From contig NZ_BCQA01000001.1 of assembly GCF_001748145.1 (NCBI RefSeq), positions 124,001 to 188,000 on the forward strand: a stretch of 64,000 nt of DNA, given 5' to 3'. This document shows, in pieces, positions 17,368 to 25,454 of this stretch. Below the pieces are notes generated by a model. It worked only from the letters and a program-made list of their open reading frames with translations. It was not told the origin of the DNA and did not search any database. Position numbers and translations under genes: made by a program. Source of the DNA: Bosea sp. BIWAKO-01. GTDB lineage: Bacteria > Pseudomonadota > Alphaproteobacteria > Rhizobiales > Beijerinckiaceae. Within the stretch, counting starts at the first letter, position 1, and each line of letters starts with the position of its first letter.

Positions 17368-18085
17368 GTCTGACCTGTCCGGGGATCGCCGCGCTGTTCT
17401 TGAGCGGGCGCTGGTGCTTGCTGAGGCTGTATTCAGCGAATTTGAAGCAACGGGTGATGACGAGCGTGATCGAGAGATAGATCAGCGCAGCCATGATGAA
17501 GATCTCATAGGGCGAGAACGTATCGGCCACGATGGTATTGGCCACGCCCGTCAGCTCCATCAGCGTGATCGTGCTGGCGAGCGACGTGCCCTTCAGCATG
17601 CCGATGGCCTGGTTGCTATAGGCCGGCAGCATCAGGCGCAGCGCAATCGGCAGCACGATCAGCCGCTGGACCTGGAAGACCGACATGCCGCAGGCGCGCG
17701 CCGCCTCGATCTCGCCGGCCGGCACGGCCTGGATCGCCCCGCGCAGGATATTCGCGGTGTAGGCGGCGGAATGCAGCGCGCAGGCCAGCAGCGCGCAAAT
17801 GAAGGGCTTGCGCAGATACGGCCAGAGAAAGCTCTCGCGCACGAACTCGAACTGCGCGAGCCCGTAATAGACGATGAAGATCTGGACGAGCAGCGGCGTG
17901 CCGCGAAAGAAATAGACGAAGCAGTAGATCGGCGCCCGCACGCCCCTGCTGCCATTCGCGTAGAGAATGCCGAGCGGCAGGGCGAGCACGAATCCGATGA
18001 TCTCGGTCAGCAGAAGGAGCTGCAGGGTGACGACCGCCCCATCGAGCAGGCGCGGGATGCTCTCGATCATGAGCGAGATGTCCAT
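17357..18085 (-). CDS. ABC transporter permease, polar amino acid / opine family
   Basis: A 242-residue inner-membrane permease of the His/Glu/Gln/Arg/opine family. It has five or more hydrophobic helices, FFRGTPLLVQIF near residue 80 (the RGTPxLVQ signature) and the cytoplasmic coupling loop EIEAARACGMSVFQVQRLI, which contacts the ATPase. The ATG at 18085 lies two bases after the stop of the partner permease. It forms the second half of a heterodimeric channel with the gene at 18088-18786. Confidence 0.88.
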   Translation of the reverse strand: MDISLMIESIPRLLDGAVVTLQLLLLTEIIGFVLALPLGILYANGSRGVRAPIYCFVYFFRGTPLLVQIFIVYYGLAQFEFVRESFLWPYLRKPFICALLACALHSAAYTANILRGAIQAVPAGEIEAARACGMSVFQVQRLIVLPIALRLMLPAYSNQAIGMLKGTSLASTITLMELTGVANTIVADTFSPYEIFIMAALIYLSITLVITRCFKFAEYSLSKHQRPLKNSAAIPGQVRHAD

Positions 18086-18087
18086 GA

Positions 18088-18786
18088 TCAGACCCTCCGC
18101 ACGCCGCGGTTCGCGCGGGTCTCGAGCCATTCGATGGCGAGGGAATTGATGATGGTCAGCGTGAGATAGATGACCGCCGCGAGCAGGTAGAAATGGAACG
18201 GGCTGCGCGTCACCGAGGTGGCGAGATAGCTGACGCGCATCAGCTCCTCGAGGCCGACAACCGAGATCAGCGAGGTGTTCTTGATCAGCGAGATCCAGAT
18301 ATTGCCGAGGCTCGGCAGGGCATAGCGCCACATCAGCGGCATGCGGATATGGATGAACAGCGTCAGCGGCGACATGCCGAAGGCCTTCGCCGCCTCGATC
18401 TGCCCCGGCGGGATAGCCAGAAAGGCGCCCCGGAAGATCTCGGCCGCATAGGCGCCGAAGACGAGGCTGAGCGCGAACACGCCGGCTGCCATGGCCGGGA
18501 TCTCGACATAGACCTCCGGTCCCGCGATCCAGCGCAGCATCGCCGAGAGCGCAACCGTGCTGCCGAAATAGACCAGCAGGATGATGAGCAGTTCGGGCGT
18601 CCCGCGGACGCAGGTCGTGTAGAAATCTCCCGCCGCACGCAGGAACCGCGACGAGGAGAGCTTGGCCAGCGCAACCGCAAGGCCGATCGCCAGGCCCGCC
18701 ACCAGCGACAGGAACGCGACCTGGAGCGTGACCATCGTGCCCCAGAAGAGCTGCGTTCCCCAGCCCTGGAATAGGTCTGCCGTCAT
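18088..18786 (-). CDS. ABC transporter permease, polar amino acid / opine family
   Basis: A 232-residue permease. Landmarks are VRGTPELLIILLVYFG (the RGTPxL signature), AYAAEIFRGAFLAIP and the coupling loop GQIEAAKAFGMSPLTLF. It pairs with the following gene. Extra coding capacity between RGTP and the coupling loop (AMLRWIAGPEVYVEIP) is typical of the first permease (HisQ/OccQ-like) of such systems. It is separated from the binding-protein gene by about 90 bases that hold a hairpin. Confidence 0.88.
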   Translation of the reverse strand: MTADLFQGWGTQLFWGTMVTLQVAFLSLVAGLAIGLAVALAKLSSSRFLRAAGDFYTTCVRGTPELLIILLVYFGSTVALSAMLRWIAGPEVYVEIPAMAAGVFALSLVFGAYAAEIFRGAFLAIPPGQIEAAKAFGMSPLTLFIHIRMPLMWRYALPSLGNIWISLIKNTSLISVVGLEELMRVSYLATSVTRSPFHFYLLAAVIYLTLTIINSLAIEWLETRANRGVRRV

Positions 18787-18843
18787 GGATCGGTCCTGTC
18801 GGGACGAAGGTCGCGCGGGGCCGTTTCAGCCGCGCGGGCGGTT

Positions 18844-18868
18844 CCGGGCAGCGGCTGGCGCCGCCCGG
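18844..18868 (-). other. hairpin after the binding-protein gene
   Basis: Arms CCGGGC / GCCCGG with inner CGGC / GCCG pairing and a short bulge lie directly after the stop of the minus-strand binding-protein gene and before the first permease. Such stems raise the yield of binding protein over permease by stabilising the upstream mRNA or by partial termination. Confidence 0.45.
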
Positions 18869-18874
18869 AGGGCG

Positions 18875-19672
18875 TCACTGGGTCCAGACGCTGGGGAGCA
18901 CAGTGAACTTCCAGTATTTCTGGTTGATCGCCTTGAACGTGCCGTCGGCGAACATGCCCTTCAGAGCATTGTTGACCTTGTCGAGCAGTTCAGGCTCGTT
19001 CTTGCGCAGTCCGACACCGACACCAGGCCCGAAATACTTGATGTTCTCGAGTTCGGGGCCGATATACTTGAAATTCTTGCCCTGGGCGTCCTCGAAGAAG
19101 CCCTCCATCTTGATCGGCCCGGCCATGATCAGGTCGACGCGGCCGGAGACGAGGTCGAGGAGCAGGGTCTCGTAGTTCTCGTAGCGCGAGATCTGCACGC
19201 CGGGGAACAGTTCGGTGAAATAGCGGTCATAGGTGCTGGAGCGGATCAGCCCGACGACCTTGCCGTCGAGGGCCTTGGGATTGGGCTGCCCGTCGGCGGT
19301 GACCGGCGCGAGCGTCGATGATTTCGGGCCGACGAAGCGGCCGGTCGACGACCGGTAGGGGATGCTGAAGTCAATGCTCTTCTGGCGCGCTTCGGTGATC
19401 GAAAGGCTTGCGAGGATGAGGTCGAACTTGCGCGCCGTCAGGGCCGGGATCGCGCCGTCCAGCGACTGGCAGACGAATTTGAGGTCGAACCCTTCGCGCT
19501 TGCCGATCTCACGGGCGATATCGACGTCGAAACCTTCCAGTTCTCCGCTGGCGGTGCGGAAGTTGAAGGGTGGATTGGTGCAGTCGGTGCCGATCTTCAC
19601 CTCGCGGGCGAAGGCGGTGCCGGCCAGCAGCAGCGCTGCGCCGGACATCAGGGCCAGTGCGGTCTTTCTCAT
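18875..19672 (-). CDS. ABC transporter substrate-binding protein, family 3 (amino acid / opine)
   Basis: A 265-residue periplasmic binding protein. The signal peptide is residues 1-22 (ALMSGAALLLAGTAFA). The mature part opens with VKIGTDCTNPPFNF and continues GFDVDIAREIGKREG, LILASLSITEARQKSIDFS and PYRSSTG, all typical of the lysine/arginine/ornithine/opine-binding group. It presents the ligand to the two permeases downstream. ATG 19672 was chosen because GAGGAG sits seven bases before it. CTNPPFNF replaces the more common YPPF ligand loop start, so the ligand may be unusual. Confidence 0.88.
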   Translation of the reverse strand: MRKTALALMSGAALLLAGTAFAREVKIGTDCTNPPFNFRTASGELEGFDVDIAREIGKREGFDLKFVCQSLDGAIPALTARKFDLILASLSITEARQKSIDFSIPYRSSTGRFVGPKSSTLAPVTADGQPNPKALDGKVVGLIRSSTYDRYFTELFPGVQISRYENYETLLLDLVSGRVDLIMAGPIKMEGFFEDAQGKNFKYIGPELENIKYFGPGVGVGLRKNEPELLDKVNNALKGMFADGTFKAINQKYWKFTVLPSVWTQ

Positions 19673-19683
19673 GGTTCTTCTCC

Positions 19684-20460
19684 TCAAAGAACGCGTTGCA
19701 GAAAGCGCCTGCAGCGCTCCGACGTCGGGTTGCCGAAGATCTGATCGGGGCTGTTGCGCTCCTCGATCCTGCCCTCGTGAAGGAAGAGCACCTCGTTCGA
19801 GACCTCGCGGGCGAACGCCATCTCATGGGTCACGACGATCATGGTCCGCCCCTCCTCCGCGAGAACGCGCATGACGCGCAGCACCTCACCGACGAGCTCG
19901 GGGTCGAGCGCCGAGGTCGGCTCGTCGAAGAGCAGCAGCTTGGGCTCCATCGCCAGGGCGCGGGCGATGGCGCAGCGCTGCTGCTGGCCACCGGAAATAT
20001 GGGCGGGGTAGTGATAGCGCTTGTCGAACAGCCCGACCTTCGTCAGCAGGGCCTCGGCACGTTCGATCGCCTCGGCCTTCGCAACGCCCAGCACCTTGAT
20101 CGGCGCGATGGTGACGTTCTCGAGCACGGTCAGGTGGCTCCACAGGTTGAAGCTCTGGAACACCATGCCCATCCGGCTGCGGATCCGGCTGATCTGCCTC
20201 GCGTTCAGGACCGGCGGGCGGGTTCCGCTGCGCTGGAGCTTGATCTCCTCGCCCTCGAAGGAAATCGTGCCGGATTCCGGGGTTTCCAGCAGGTTGATGC
20301 AGCGCAGGAAGGTGCTCTTGCCCGAGCCACTGGCGCCGATCATGCAGATCACGTCCCGTTCGCGGGCCGCGAGGCTGACACCCTTGAGAACGGGAAGGTC
20401 GCCATAGCTCTTGTGGATGGCGTCCGCGGTGAGGACGGTCTTCGCCTCCGGTCGAGACAC
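19684..20460 (-). CDS. ABC transporter ATP-binding protein, polar amino acid type
   Basis: A 258-residue ATPase that drives the importer. It has Walker A GASGSGKST, Q-loop MVFQSFNLWSHLT, signature SGGQQQR, Walker B LLLFDEPTSALD and the switch His in VTHEM. This is the HisP/GlnQ-like subgroup. A GTG start at 20460 is taken because GGGGAGGA lies seven bases upstream; no better ATG is available. It is the first gene of a six-gene unit (ATPase, binding protein, two permeases, two phosphatases) and is divergent from the MocR regulator gene. Confidence 0.88.
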   Translation of the reverse strand: MSRPEAKTVLTADAIHKSYGDLPVLKGVSLAARERDVICMIGASGSGKSTFLRCINLLETPESGTISFEGEEIKLQRSGTRPPVLNARQISRIRSRMGMVFQSFNLWSHLTVLENVTIAPIKVLGVAKAEAIERAEALLTKVGLFDKRYHYPAHISGGQQQRCAIARALAMEPKLLLFDEPTSALDPELVGEVLRVMRVLAEEGRTMIVVTHEMAFAREVSNEVLFLHEGRIEERNSPDQIFGNPTSERCRRFLQRVL

Positions 20461-20544
20461 GTGATCCTCCCCTTTGCACTGCTGGATCGGCTCTGTCCGA
20501 CCTCGATTGGCAGGGACGGTATCGGCGGCCCCTGGCTGTCTCAA

Positions 20545-20576
20545 GTACCAATTTTTTCAAATGGTACAGACCAATT
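20545..20576. promoter_or_regulatory. probable MocR binding region
   Basis: Between the divergent importer operon and the MocR gene lie inverted GTACCA (20545) / TGGTAC (20562) and a direct repeat ACCAATT (20547 and 20570, 23 bases apart). MocR regulators such as GabR bind paired repeats of this size. AT-rich sequence around it would suit overlapping promoters. Confidence 0.45.
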
Positions 20577-20682
20577 GCGCCGAGCCGCTTGACCCTGCCG
20601 CCTGAGGGCGGCTCAATCTACCCCCGTGAAGGGTGAGGTGGCGACGCGCACGCTTTCGGCCTCGCGAAGGGTGCAGCAGGAC

Positions 20683-22164
20683 ATGAATTCGGCCTTCAAC
20701 TATCCGTTCTGGAATGCGCTGGCGCTGGAGCGGGACGGGCCGGAACCGCTCTACGACCAGATCGCAGCGCAACTCCGTGCGATGGTCGTGGCCGGCGCCA
20801 TCCCCCGCGGGGCGCGGCTGCCACCCCAGCGAAAACTCTCGGGCGAACTCGATGTATCCCGCTCGACGATCGTGCTCGCCTATGCCCGTCTGAAGAACGA
20901 GGGCTATGCGCATGGCCGCACCGGAGCGGGGACCTATATCGAGACCGACCTGCCCGAGGACCTGCACCGCCGCCTGGACGCCCCAACTCCGGCCGGGCCG
21001 CCGCGGCAGCCGCGCATCCTGGCCCGGCGCGGCAGCGCGCTGATGGGCCTGCCGCTCCCGAGTGAGCGCGAGCTCGGCTACGATCTCAGCCCCCTGCTCC
21101 CGGCGCTCGACGAATTGCCGTTCAGCGATATCCGGCGCAGCACCGCCGAATACTGGGGTTCGGAGCCCTGGCCCCAGTTCAGCTTCAGCGAGCGCCTCGG
21201 CCTTCCCGCCCTGCGCCAGCAGATCGCGAAATATCTCGGCGAATACGAGGGCGTGCCCTGCGCGGCCGAGCAGATCGCCGTCGTCGCCAGCACGACCCAG
21301 GCCTTCATCCTTCTCGCCCAGTTGCTGCTCGACCCAGGCGACGGCGTCGTCGTCGAGGATCCGGGCTATCCGACCCGCGTCGCCGCGCTGGTGGCGAATG
21401 GGGCCCGCGTCCTGCCGCATCCGGTCGATCATGACGGGCTCTGCGTCGATGGCTTCAGCGCCGAGGCCAGCACCGCCCGGATGGTGATCGCCTCTCCGAC
21501 CAATCAGTTTCCCTACGGCTCCACGATGCCGATGGCGCGCCGGCTTTCGCTGCTGGCCTGGGCCCGCGCACGGGACGCCTGGGTGATCGAATATGATTAC
21601 AGCAGCCCGATCGGCATCAATCGCCAGCCCCTGGCTTCCCTGCTGTCGCTCGATACCGATCAGCGCGTCATCTTCATCGGCAACATCAACCGGATTTTCT
21701 CCCCGTCGCTTGGCCTGACCTATCTGGTCCTGCCCCCCGATCTGGTCGAGCTGTTCTACCGGGCCAAGCTGGTCTTCTCCTGCTATTTGCCGCCGCCGCT
21801 GCAACAGATGGTGGCCGATATCATGGGCCGGGGCGTGCTGGCCCGGCATGTCCGGCGGATGCGGCTTCTGTATCGCGAGCGGGCCGGCATCCTCGTCGGA
21901 GCCCTGCGCGAGGCGCTCAGTGATCGGCTGGTCATTCCCGAGGTGACGGCAGGGTTGCATCTGACCGCGCATGCGCGCGGCCCGCTCGATGACCGCGCGA
22001 TCACCGATGCCGCCCGGCAGCGCGGCATCGATGTGCCGGCCCTCTCCCGCTACCGGTTGGAGAGCCAGGACGCGACGGGGTTCATCTTCGGCTTCGGCAA
22101 TACCGCACCCGAGCGCATTCCGCCGGCGGTGCGGCGCTTTGCCGAGATCGTGGCCGCGGCCTAG
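20683..22164 (+). CDS. MocR-family regulator with a degenerate aminotransferase domain
   Basis: A 493-residue GntR/MocR regulator. Residues about 18-88 are a winged helix (PLYDQIAAQLRAMV, LPPQRKLSGELDVSRSTIV, GAGTYI). Residues 130-490 are a fold-type I aminotransferase domain with VEDPGYP at 224-230 and SPTNQFPYG at 271-279. At the site where the PLP lysine is expected (GTFSKTL in relatives) the sequence is GNINRIF with R337, and the pyridine-ring Asp motif EDDYD reads EYDYS. The protein therefore probably cannot form the usual PLP aldimine and may sense a different ligand. ATG 20683 has AGGA close by; a GTG at 20626 has no ribosome site. It is divergent from, and likely controls, the importer operon. 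Confidence 0.87.
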   Translation: MNSAFNYPFWNALALERDGPEPLYDQIAAQLRAMVVAGAIPRGARLPPQRKLSGELDVSRSTIVLAYARLKNEGYAHGRTGAGTYIETDLPEDLHRRLDAPTPAGPPRQPRILARRGSALMGLPLPSERELGYDLSPLLPALDELPFSDIRRSTAEYWGSEPWPQFSFSERLGLPALRQQIAKYLGEYEGVPCAAEQIAVVASTTQAFILLAQLLLDPGDGVVVEDPGYPTRVAALVANGARVLPHPVDHDGLCVDGFSAEASTARMVIASPTNQFPYGSTMPMARRLSLLAWARARDAWVIEYDYSSPIGINRQPLASLLSLDTDQRVIFIGNINRIFSPSLGLTYLVLPPDLVELFYRAKLVFSCYLPPPLQQMVADIMGRGVLARHVRRMRLLYRERAGILVGALREALSDRLVIPEVTAGLHLTAHARGPLDDRAITDAARQRGIDVPALSRYRLESQDATGFIFGFGNTAPERIPPAVRRFAEIVAAA

Positions 22165-22212
22165 AGCATGCTGCGAAAAAGTGGCAACGGTTTTTCGCAC
22201 AAAGCATGCTCT
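22163..22212. repeat. palindromic intergenic element
   Basis: Outer arms AGAGCATGCT / AGCATGCTCT and inner arms GCGAAAAA / TTTTTCGC make a long hairpin that begins inside the MocR stop codon. Elements with GAGCATG...CATGCTC ends and an inner GAAAA/TTTTC stem are scattered through Hyphomicrobiales genomes. It could also serve as the terminator of the MocR gene. This is the only copy noticed in the window. Confidence 0.6.
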
Positions 22213-22335
22213 AAACTATTAGATTCGATCATGTTTTCTGCGTTTTGACGATTTCGCGTGATCTAGCAGGGCCGCCGCGACGAGTTGGGATTTCACGCCG
22301 GGCTCGCAGCGAGCACCGGCCGGGGAGAGGACGAG

Positions 22336-23130
22336 ATGATGGATGTGAATGGCGTGGCGCAGAGATTGATGCGCGAGCACGAGGAACAGGTGCGCTTCCG
22401 CCCCTTCGCCGCGGCGAGCGGCATCGCCTCGCTCGACGATGCCTACCGGGTGCAGGATCGCTATGTCTCGCTGCTCCAGACCCGGTTCGGTGACGGGATC
22501 GGCTACAAGATCGGCCTGACCTCTCAGCGCATGCAGAGGATGTGCGGCATCGACCAGCCGATCGCCGGAGTCGTCCTCGCCGACCGGCTGCACCACTCCG
22601 GAGCGAAGGTCGCGATTTCCGGCTACGGGCGGATCGGTCTAGAATTCGAGATCGCCGTGCGACTGGCGAACGATCTTCCCGCCGGTGGCCCCGCTTTCAC
22701 GCCCGAGAGCGTTGCTGCCCATGTCGGCGGCGTCTGTGCCGCGATCGAGATCGTCGACGATCGCGCGGCCGACTATGCCGAGCTCGACGTGCTCTCGCTC
22801 GTCGCCGACAATTCCTGGAACGGCGGCATCGTCCTCTCCGAATTCCGCAGCGCATGGCCCGCGCTGGACGCGGTCAGCGGCGTCGTCAGCCGCAATGGCG
22901 TCGAGATCGATCGCGGCCACGGGAGGGATGTGCTCGGCCACCCCTTCTCGCCCTTGGCCTGGCTGGCGAACGCGCTGGCGGCCAAAGGCCGGACCCTGCG
23001 TGCCGGCGACGTGGTCATGACCGGCAGCCTGGTCACCACCCGTTTCCCGACCGAGACCGAAACCTACAATTTCGCGTTGGACGGCATCGGGGCTGTCGAA
23101 CTCACGGTCGAAGCCGGCAAACCTGGCTGA
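22336..23130 (+). CDS. 2-keto-4-pentenoate hydratase / fumarylacetoacetase-fold protein
   Basis: A 264-residue hydratase-type protein. The N-terminal helix is followed by GYKIGLTSQRMQRMCGI, EFEIAVRLA (acidic metal ligands) and DNSWNGGIVL, DVVMTGSLVTT, which are the landmarks of the MhpD/HpaH group. These enzymes hydrate 2-hydroxydienoates made by meta-cleavage of aromatic rings. GGGGAGAGG precedes the ATG. It converges with a second member of the same group at 23357-24160, from which it is clearly diverged. Confidence 0.83.
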   Translation: MMDVNGVAQRLMREHEEQVRFRPFAAASGIASLDDAYRVQDRYVSLLQTRFGDGIGYKIGLTSQRMQRMCGIDQPIAGVVLADRLHHSGAKVAISGYGRIGLEFEIAVRLANDLPAGGPAFTPESVAAHVGGVCAAIEIVDDRAADYAELDVLSLVADNSWNGGIVLSEFRSAWPALDAVSGVVSRNGVEIDRGHGRDVLGHPFSPLAWLANALAAKGRTLRAGDVVMTGSLVTTRFPTETETYNFALDGIGAVELTVEAGKPG

Positions 23131-23141
23131 AACAGGTTTGC
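23117..23141 (+). terminator. hairpin overlapping the hydratase stop codon
   Basis: A perfect 9-base stem (GCAAACCTG / CAGGTTTGC) with a 7-base loop spans the TGA at 23128-23130. The stretch 23142-23356 beyond it shows no gene. Confidence 0.6.
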
Positions 23142-23356
23142 TCCTGCCCCCCTCTCCTTCGCCATGACCGGGACTGCATGGGGAGCCGACGGCTCCCCTG
23201 CCCAACGCATGCAGCGCAGGGCCCGCGCCAGCACTCCTCCACCGGAGCCAAGCGCGACAAGCCAGCGCCGCCGCGACACGGCGCCGCGGGGCCGTGGCCA
23301 CCTGCCGAGAAGGCCGCCCCCTCGCCTCCAAGGCAGAGGGAGCGACAGGCGCCTGC

Positions 23357-24160
23357 CTATTCGAAGAAGCAGCTGACGCTGCCCAGCGGGCCGTAATCGC
23401 CGGTGATGGTGTCGCCGTGCCGCGCTTCCACCGGGCGGATGAAGGAGCCCGCCAGGACGATCTGGCCGGCTGCGATATGGTCGCCATAGACGGCGAGCCG
23501 GTTTGCAAGCCAGGCGACGCCACGGGCGGGATGGTTCAGCACGCCGGCTCCGAGCCCCGTCTCCTCGACCTGGCCATTGCGCGCGACGATCGCGCCGACC
23601 CAGCGAAGATCGACCTGGTCCGGCCGCATGGCGCGGCCCCCGACGACGATGCCGGCATTGGCGGCATTGTCGGCGATCGTGTCGACGATGCTGCGGGCCT
23701 TCCCGCTCTGCGGGTCGACGCGCAGGATGCGGGTATCGAGGATCTCGAGCGCCGGAGTGACGTAGTCGGTGGCATTGAGCACATCGAAGATCCCGATATT
23801 GGGGCCCTTCAGCGGCGCCTTCATCACGAAGGCGATCTCGGCCTCGATCCGCGGCTGGATGAAGCGGTCCTTGGGCACAGTGTCGCCATCGGCGAACATC
23901 ATGTCGTCGAACAGCACGCCTGAATCCGGGATGTCGATATTCAGCGCGTATTGCATCGCCTTCGAGGTGAGGCCGATCTTCCAGCCGATGTCCTTTCGGC
24001 CGGCGGCGATCTTGTGCTGCACCCAGGCGCCCTGGATGGAATAGGCGTCATCCATGGTCATCCCGGGGTGCCTGAGCGACATCAGCCCCGTCTGGCGGCG
24101 CGTCCGCTCGGCCTCGTCGAGGCTCAGCGCCGCGGCGGCGATTTCATTGCATGTCAGCAT
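23357..24160 (-). CDS. hpaH: 2-oxo-hept-4-ene-1,7-dioate hydratase
   Basis: A 267-residue protein, exactly the usual length for HpaH. It shows [39 protein letters not shown] (metal-binding Glu pair), [17 protein letters not shown] split over two turns, and GSFIRPV. HpaH adds water to 2-oxo-hept-diene-1,7-dioate in the homoprotocatechuate meta-cleavage pathway. It is followed three bases upstream by the fumarylacetoacetase-family gene, which fits the decarboxylase/isomerase step of the same route. The ring-opening dioxygenase and the aldolase are not in the window, so assignment to homoprotocatechuate rather than a related substrate is likely but not proven. Confidence 0.82.
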   Translation of the reverse strand: MLTCNEIAAAALSLDEAERTRRQTGLMSLRHPGMTMDDAYSIQGAWVQHKIAAGRKDIGWKIGLTSKAMQYALNIDIPDSGVLFDDMMFADGDTVPKDRFIQPRIEAEIAFVMKAPLKGPNIGIFDVLNATDYVTPALEILDTRILRVDPQSGKARSIVDTIADNAANAGIVVGGRAMRPDQVDLRWVGAIVARNGQVEETGLGAGVLNHPARGVAWLANRLAVYGDHIAAGQIVLAGSFIRPVEARHGDTITGDYGPLGSVSCFFE

Positions 24161-24163
24161 CGG

Positions 24164-25033
24164 TCAGGCCTCGTCGGCGATGGTGTTGCGCAGGAGGCCG
24201 ATCCCCTCGGCCTCGACCTCGACGACGTCACCGGGCTTCAGCCAGACCGGCGGCTCCAGGCGAGCCCCTGCCCCGGTCGGGGTCCCGGTGACGAGGATGT
24301 CACCCGGCACGAGCGTGGTGAAGGTCGAGATGTAGCTGATGATCCGCCGGAAGGAGAACACCATCCGGCTGGTGCGATCTTCCTGGCGCATTTCGCCGTT
24401 GACGCGGGTCGTCAGCGCGATATCGGCGATCTGGGCCTCGCTGCTGAAGGGAACGAGCCATGGCCCGATCGAGCCCGAGCGGTCGAAATTCTTGCCCTGC
24501 GTGACGTTGAACTTGGCGTGCCGGACCCAGTCCCGGATCGTCCCTTCATTGCAAAGCGACAAGGCCGCGACATGGTCCAGCGCGTCGCGCTCGGCGATGC
24601 GGCGCCCCGGCTTGCCGATGACGATGACGATCTCGCCCTCATAATCGAGCTGCACGCTTTCCGGCGGCCGGATCAGCGGCTGGTCATGACCGGTAAAGGA
24701 GCGCGGAAAACGCGGGAACAGGGAGGGATTGGCGGGAGCCGCCTGGCCATCCTTGTACTCGGCGTTACGGTCGGGAAAATTAACGCCGACGCAGATGATC
24801 TTTTCCGGCGCGGCAATCGGAAGCTCGTAGCGGATCGCCTGGAACGGCAGGTCCGGAGACAGCCCCGCCGCCGCCTCGACGAGCCGCGCAAAGGCGCCCT
24901 CAGTGACGACCTCCTTCAGGCTCGGCCACTGGGCCGAGAAGCGGCTGGAGAGGTCAATGACACCCGCTTCCACGGCCAGACCGTATCCGGCGCGGTTTTC
25001 AGCGGAGAAGCTGACGAATCTGGGAGCAAGCAT
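24164..25033 (-). CDS. fumarylacetoacetate hydrolase family protein
   Basis: A 289-residue enzyme of the FAH superfamily. A variable N-terminal domain (1-75) precedes IICVGVNFPDRNAEY, PSLFPRFPRSFTGHDQP, LDYEGEIVIVIG (metal-binding Glu pair), then GKNFDRSGSIGPWLV and GDILVTGTPTGAG. Members act as hydrolases, decarboxylases or isomerases on 2-oxo acids; next to HpaH the decarboxylase/isomerase role (HpaG/HpcE-like) is the best guess. The TGA-to-ATG gap to the hydratase is only 3 bases, so they are one operon. An upstream palindrome at 25206 may be its operator. Confidence 0.82.
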   Translation of the reverse strand: MLAPRFVSFSAENRAGYGLAVEAGVIDLSSRFSAQWPSLKEVVTEGAFARLVEAAAGLSPDLPFQAIRYELPIAAPEKIICVGVNFPDRNAEYKDGQAAPANPSLFPRFPRSFTGHDQPLIRPPESVQLDYEGEIVIVIGKPGRRIAERDALDHVAALSLCNEGTIRDWVRHAKFNVTQGKNFDRSGSIGPWLVPFSSEAQIADIALTTRVNGEMRQEDRTSRMVFSFRRIISYISTFTTLVPGDILVTGTPTGAGARLEPPVWLKPGDVVEVEAEGIGLLRNTIADEA

Positions 25034-25205
25034 GAATCCGGTCCTTCTATCGCCTCGCGCCCTTGGGGGATGGAGCCCCGCGGGCTGGCCTTAGTGACGG
25101 TGGAGAGCCAGACCGCCGGGCAAGGCGAGCTTCAGACGCGCGCCGTGAAGCCCCGCGAGAGAACGAGATCGGTTGCCGCCATCGGATGCCAAATGAAAGG
25201 GAGAG

Positions 25206-25220
25206 ACATGATTATCATGT
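25206..25220. promoter_or_regulatory. 15-base palindrome, possible MarR-type operator
   Basis: ACATGAT-T-ATCATGT is a perfect palindrome around one T, in an AT-rich patch about 170 bases upstream of the FAH/hydratase operon. Size and composition suit a MarR-family repressor such as those controlling homoprotocatechuate genes, but no regulator gene is adjacent. The remainder of 25034-25454 shows nothing else. Confidence 0.4.
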
Positions 25221-25454
25221 TAATTAGATGGCTGGACCCGATCAAGGGCTGATCTGGCTTTATCCCCCTCCCCTCGGCTGCGCTCGGCGCGGGTACGACG
25301 GCCAGGGGCTAACGCTCAGCACAATCCACGCGCTGGCAGGATCAATCATGCCCCCTTGCACTGCGGATATCGGCAAGACCGGCATCGACCATTGCAGGCC
25401 ATAGTGGCTGGCCTATCTTCGCGTTGGAGCGATGACATCAACTGGCGGTTGAAT

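Noticed and set aside
20557..22200. Minus-strand frame of 547 codons
   Set aside because: Antisense to the MocR gene, with Asp/Gly/Arg-rich low-complexity sequence and no motifs.
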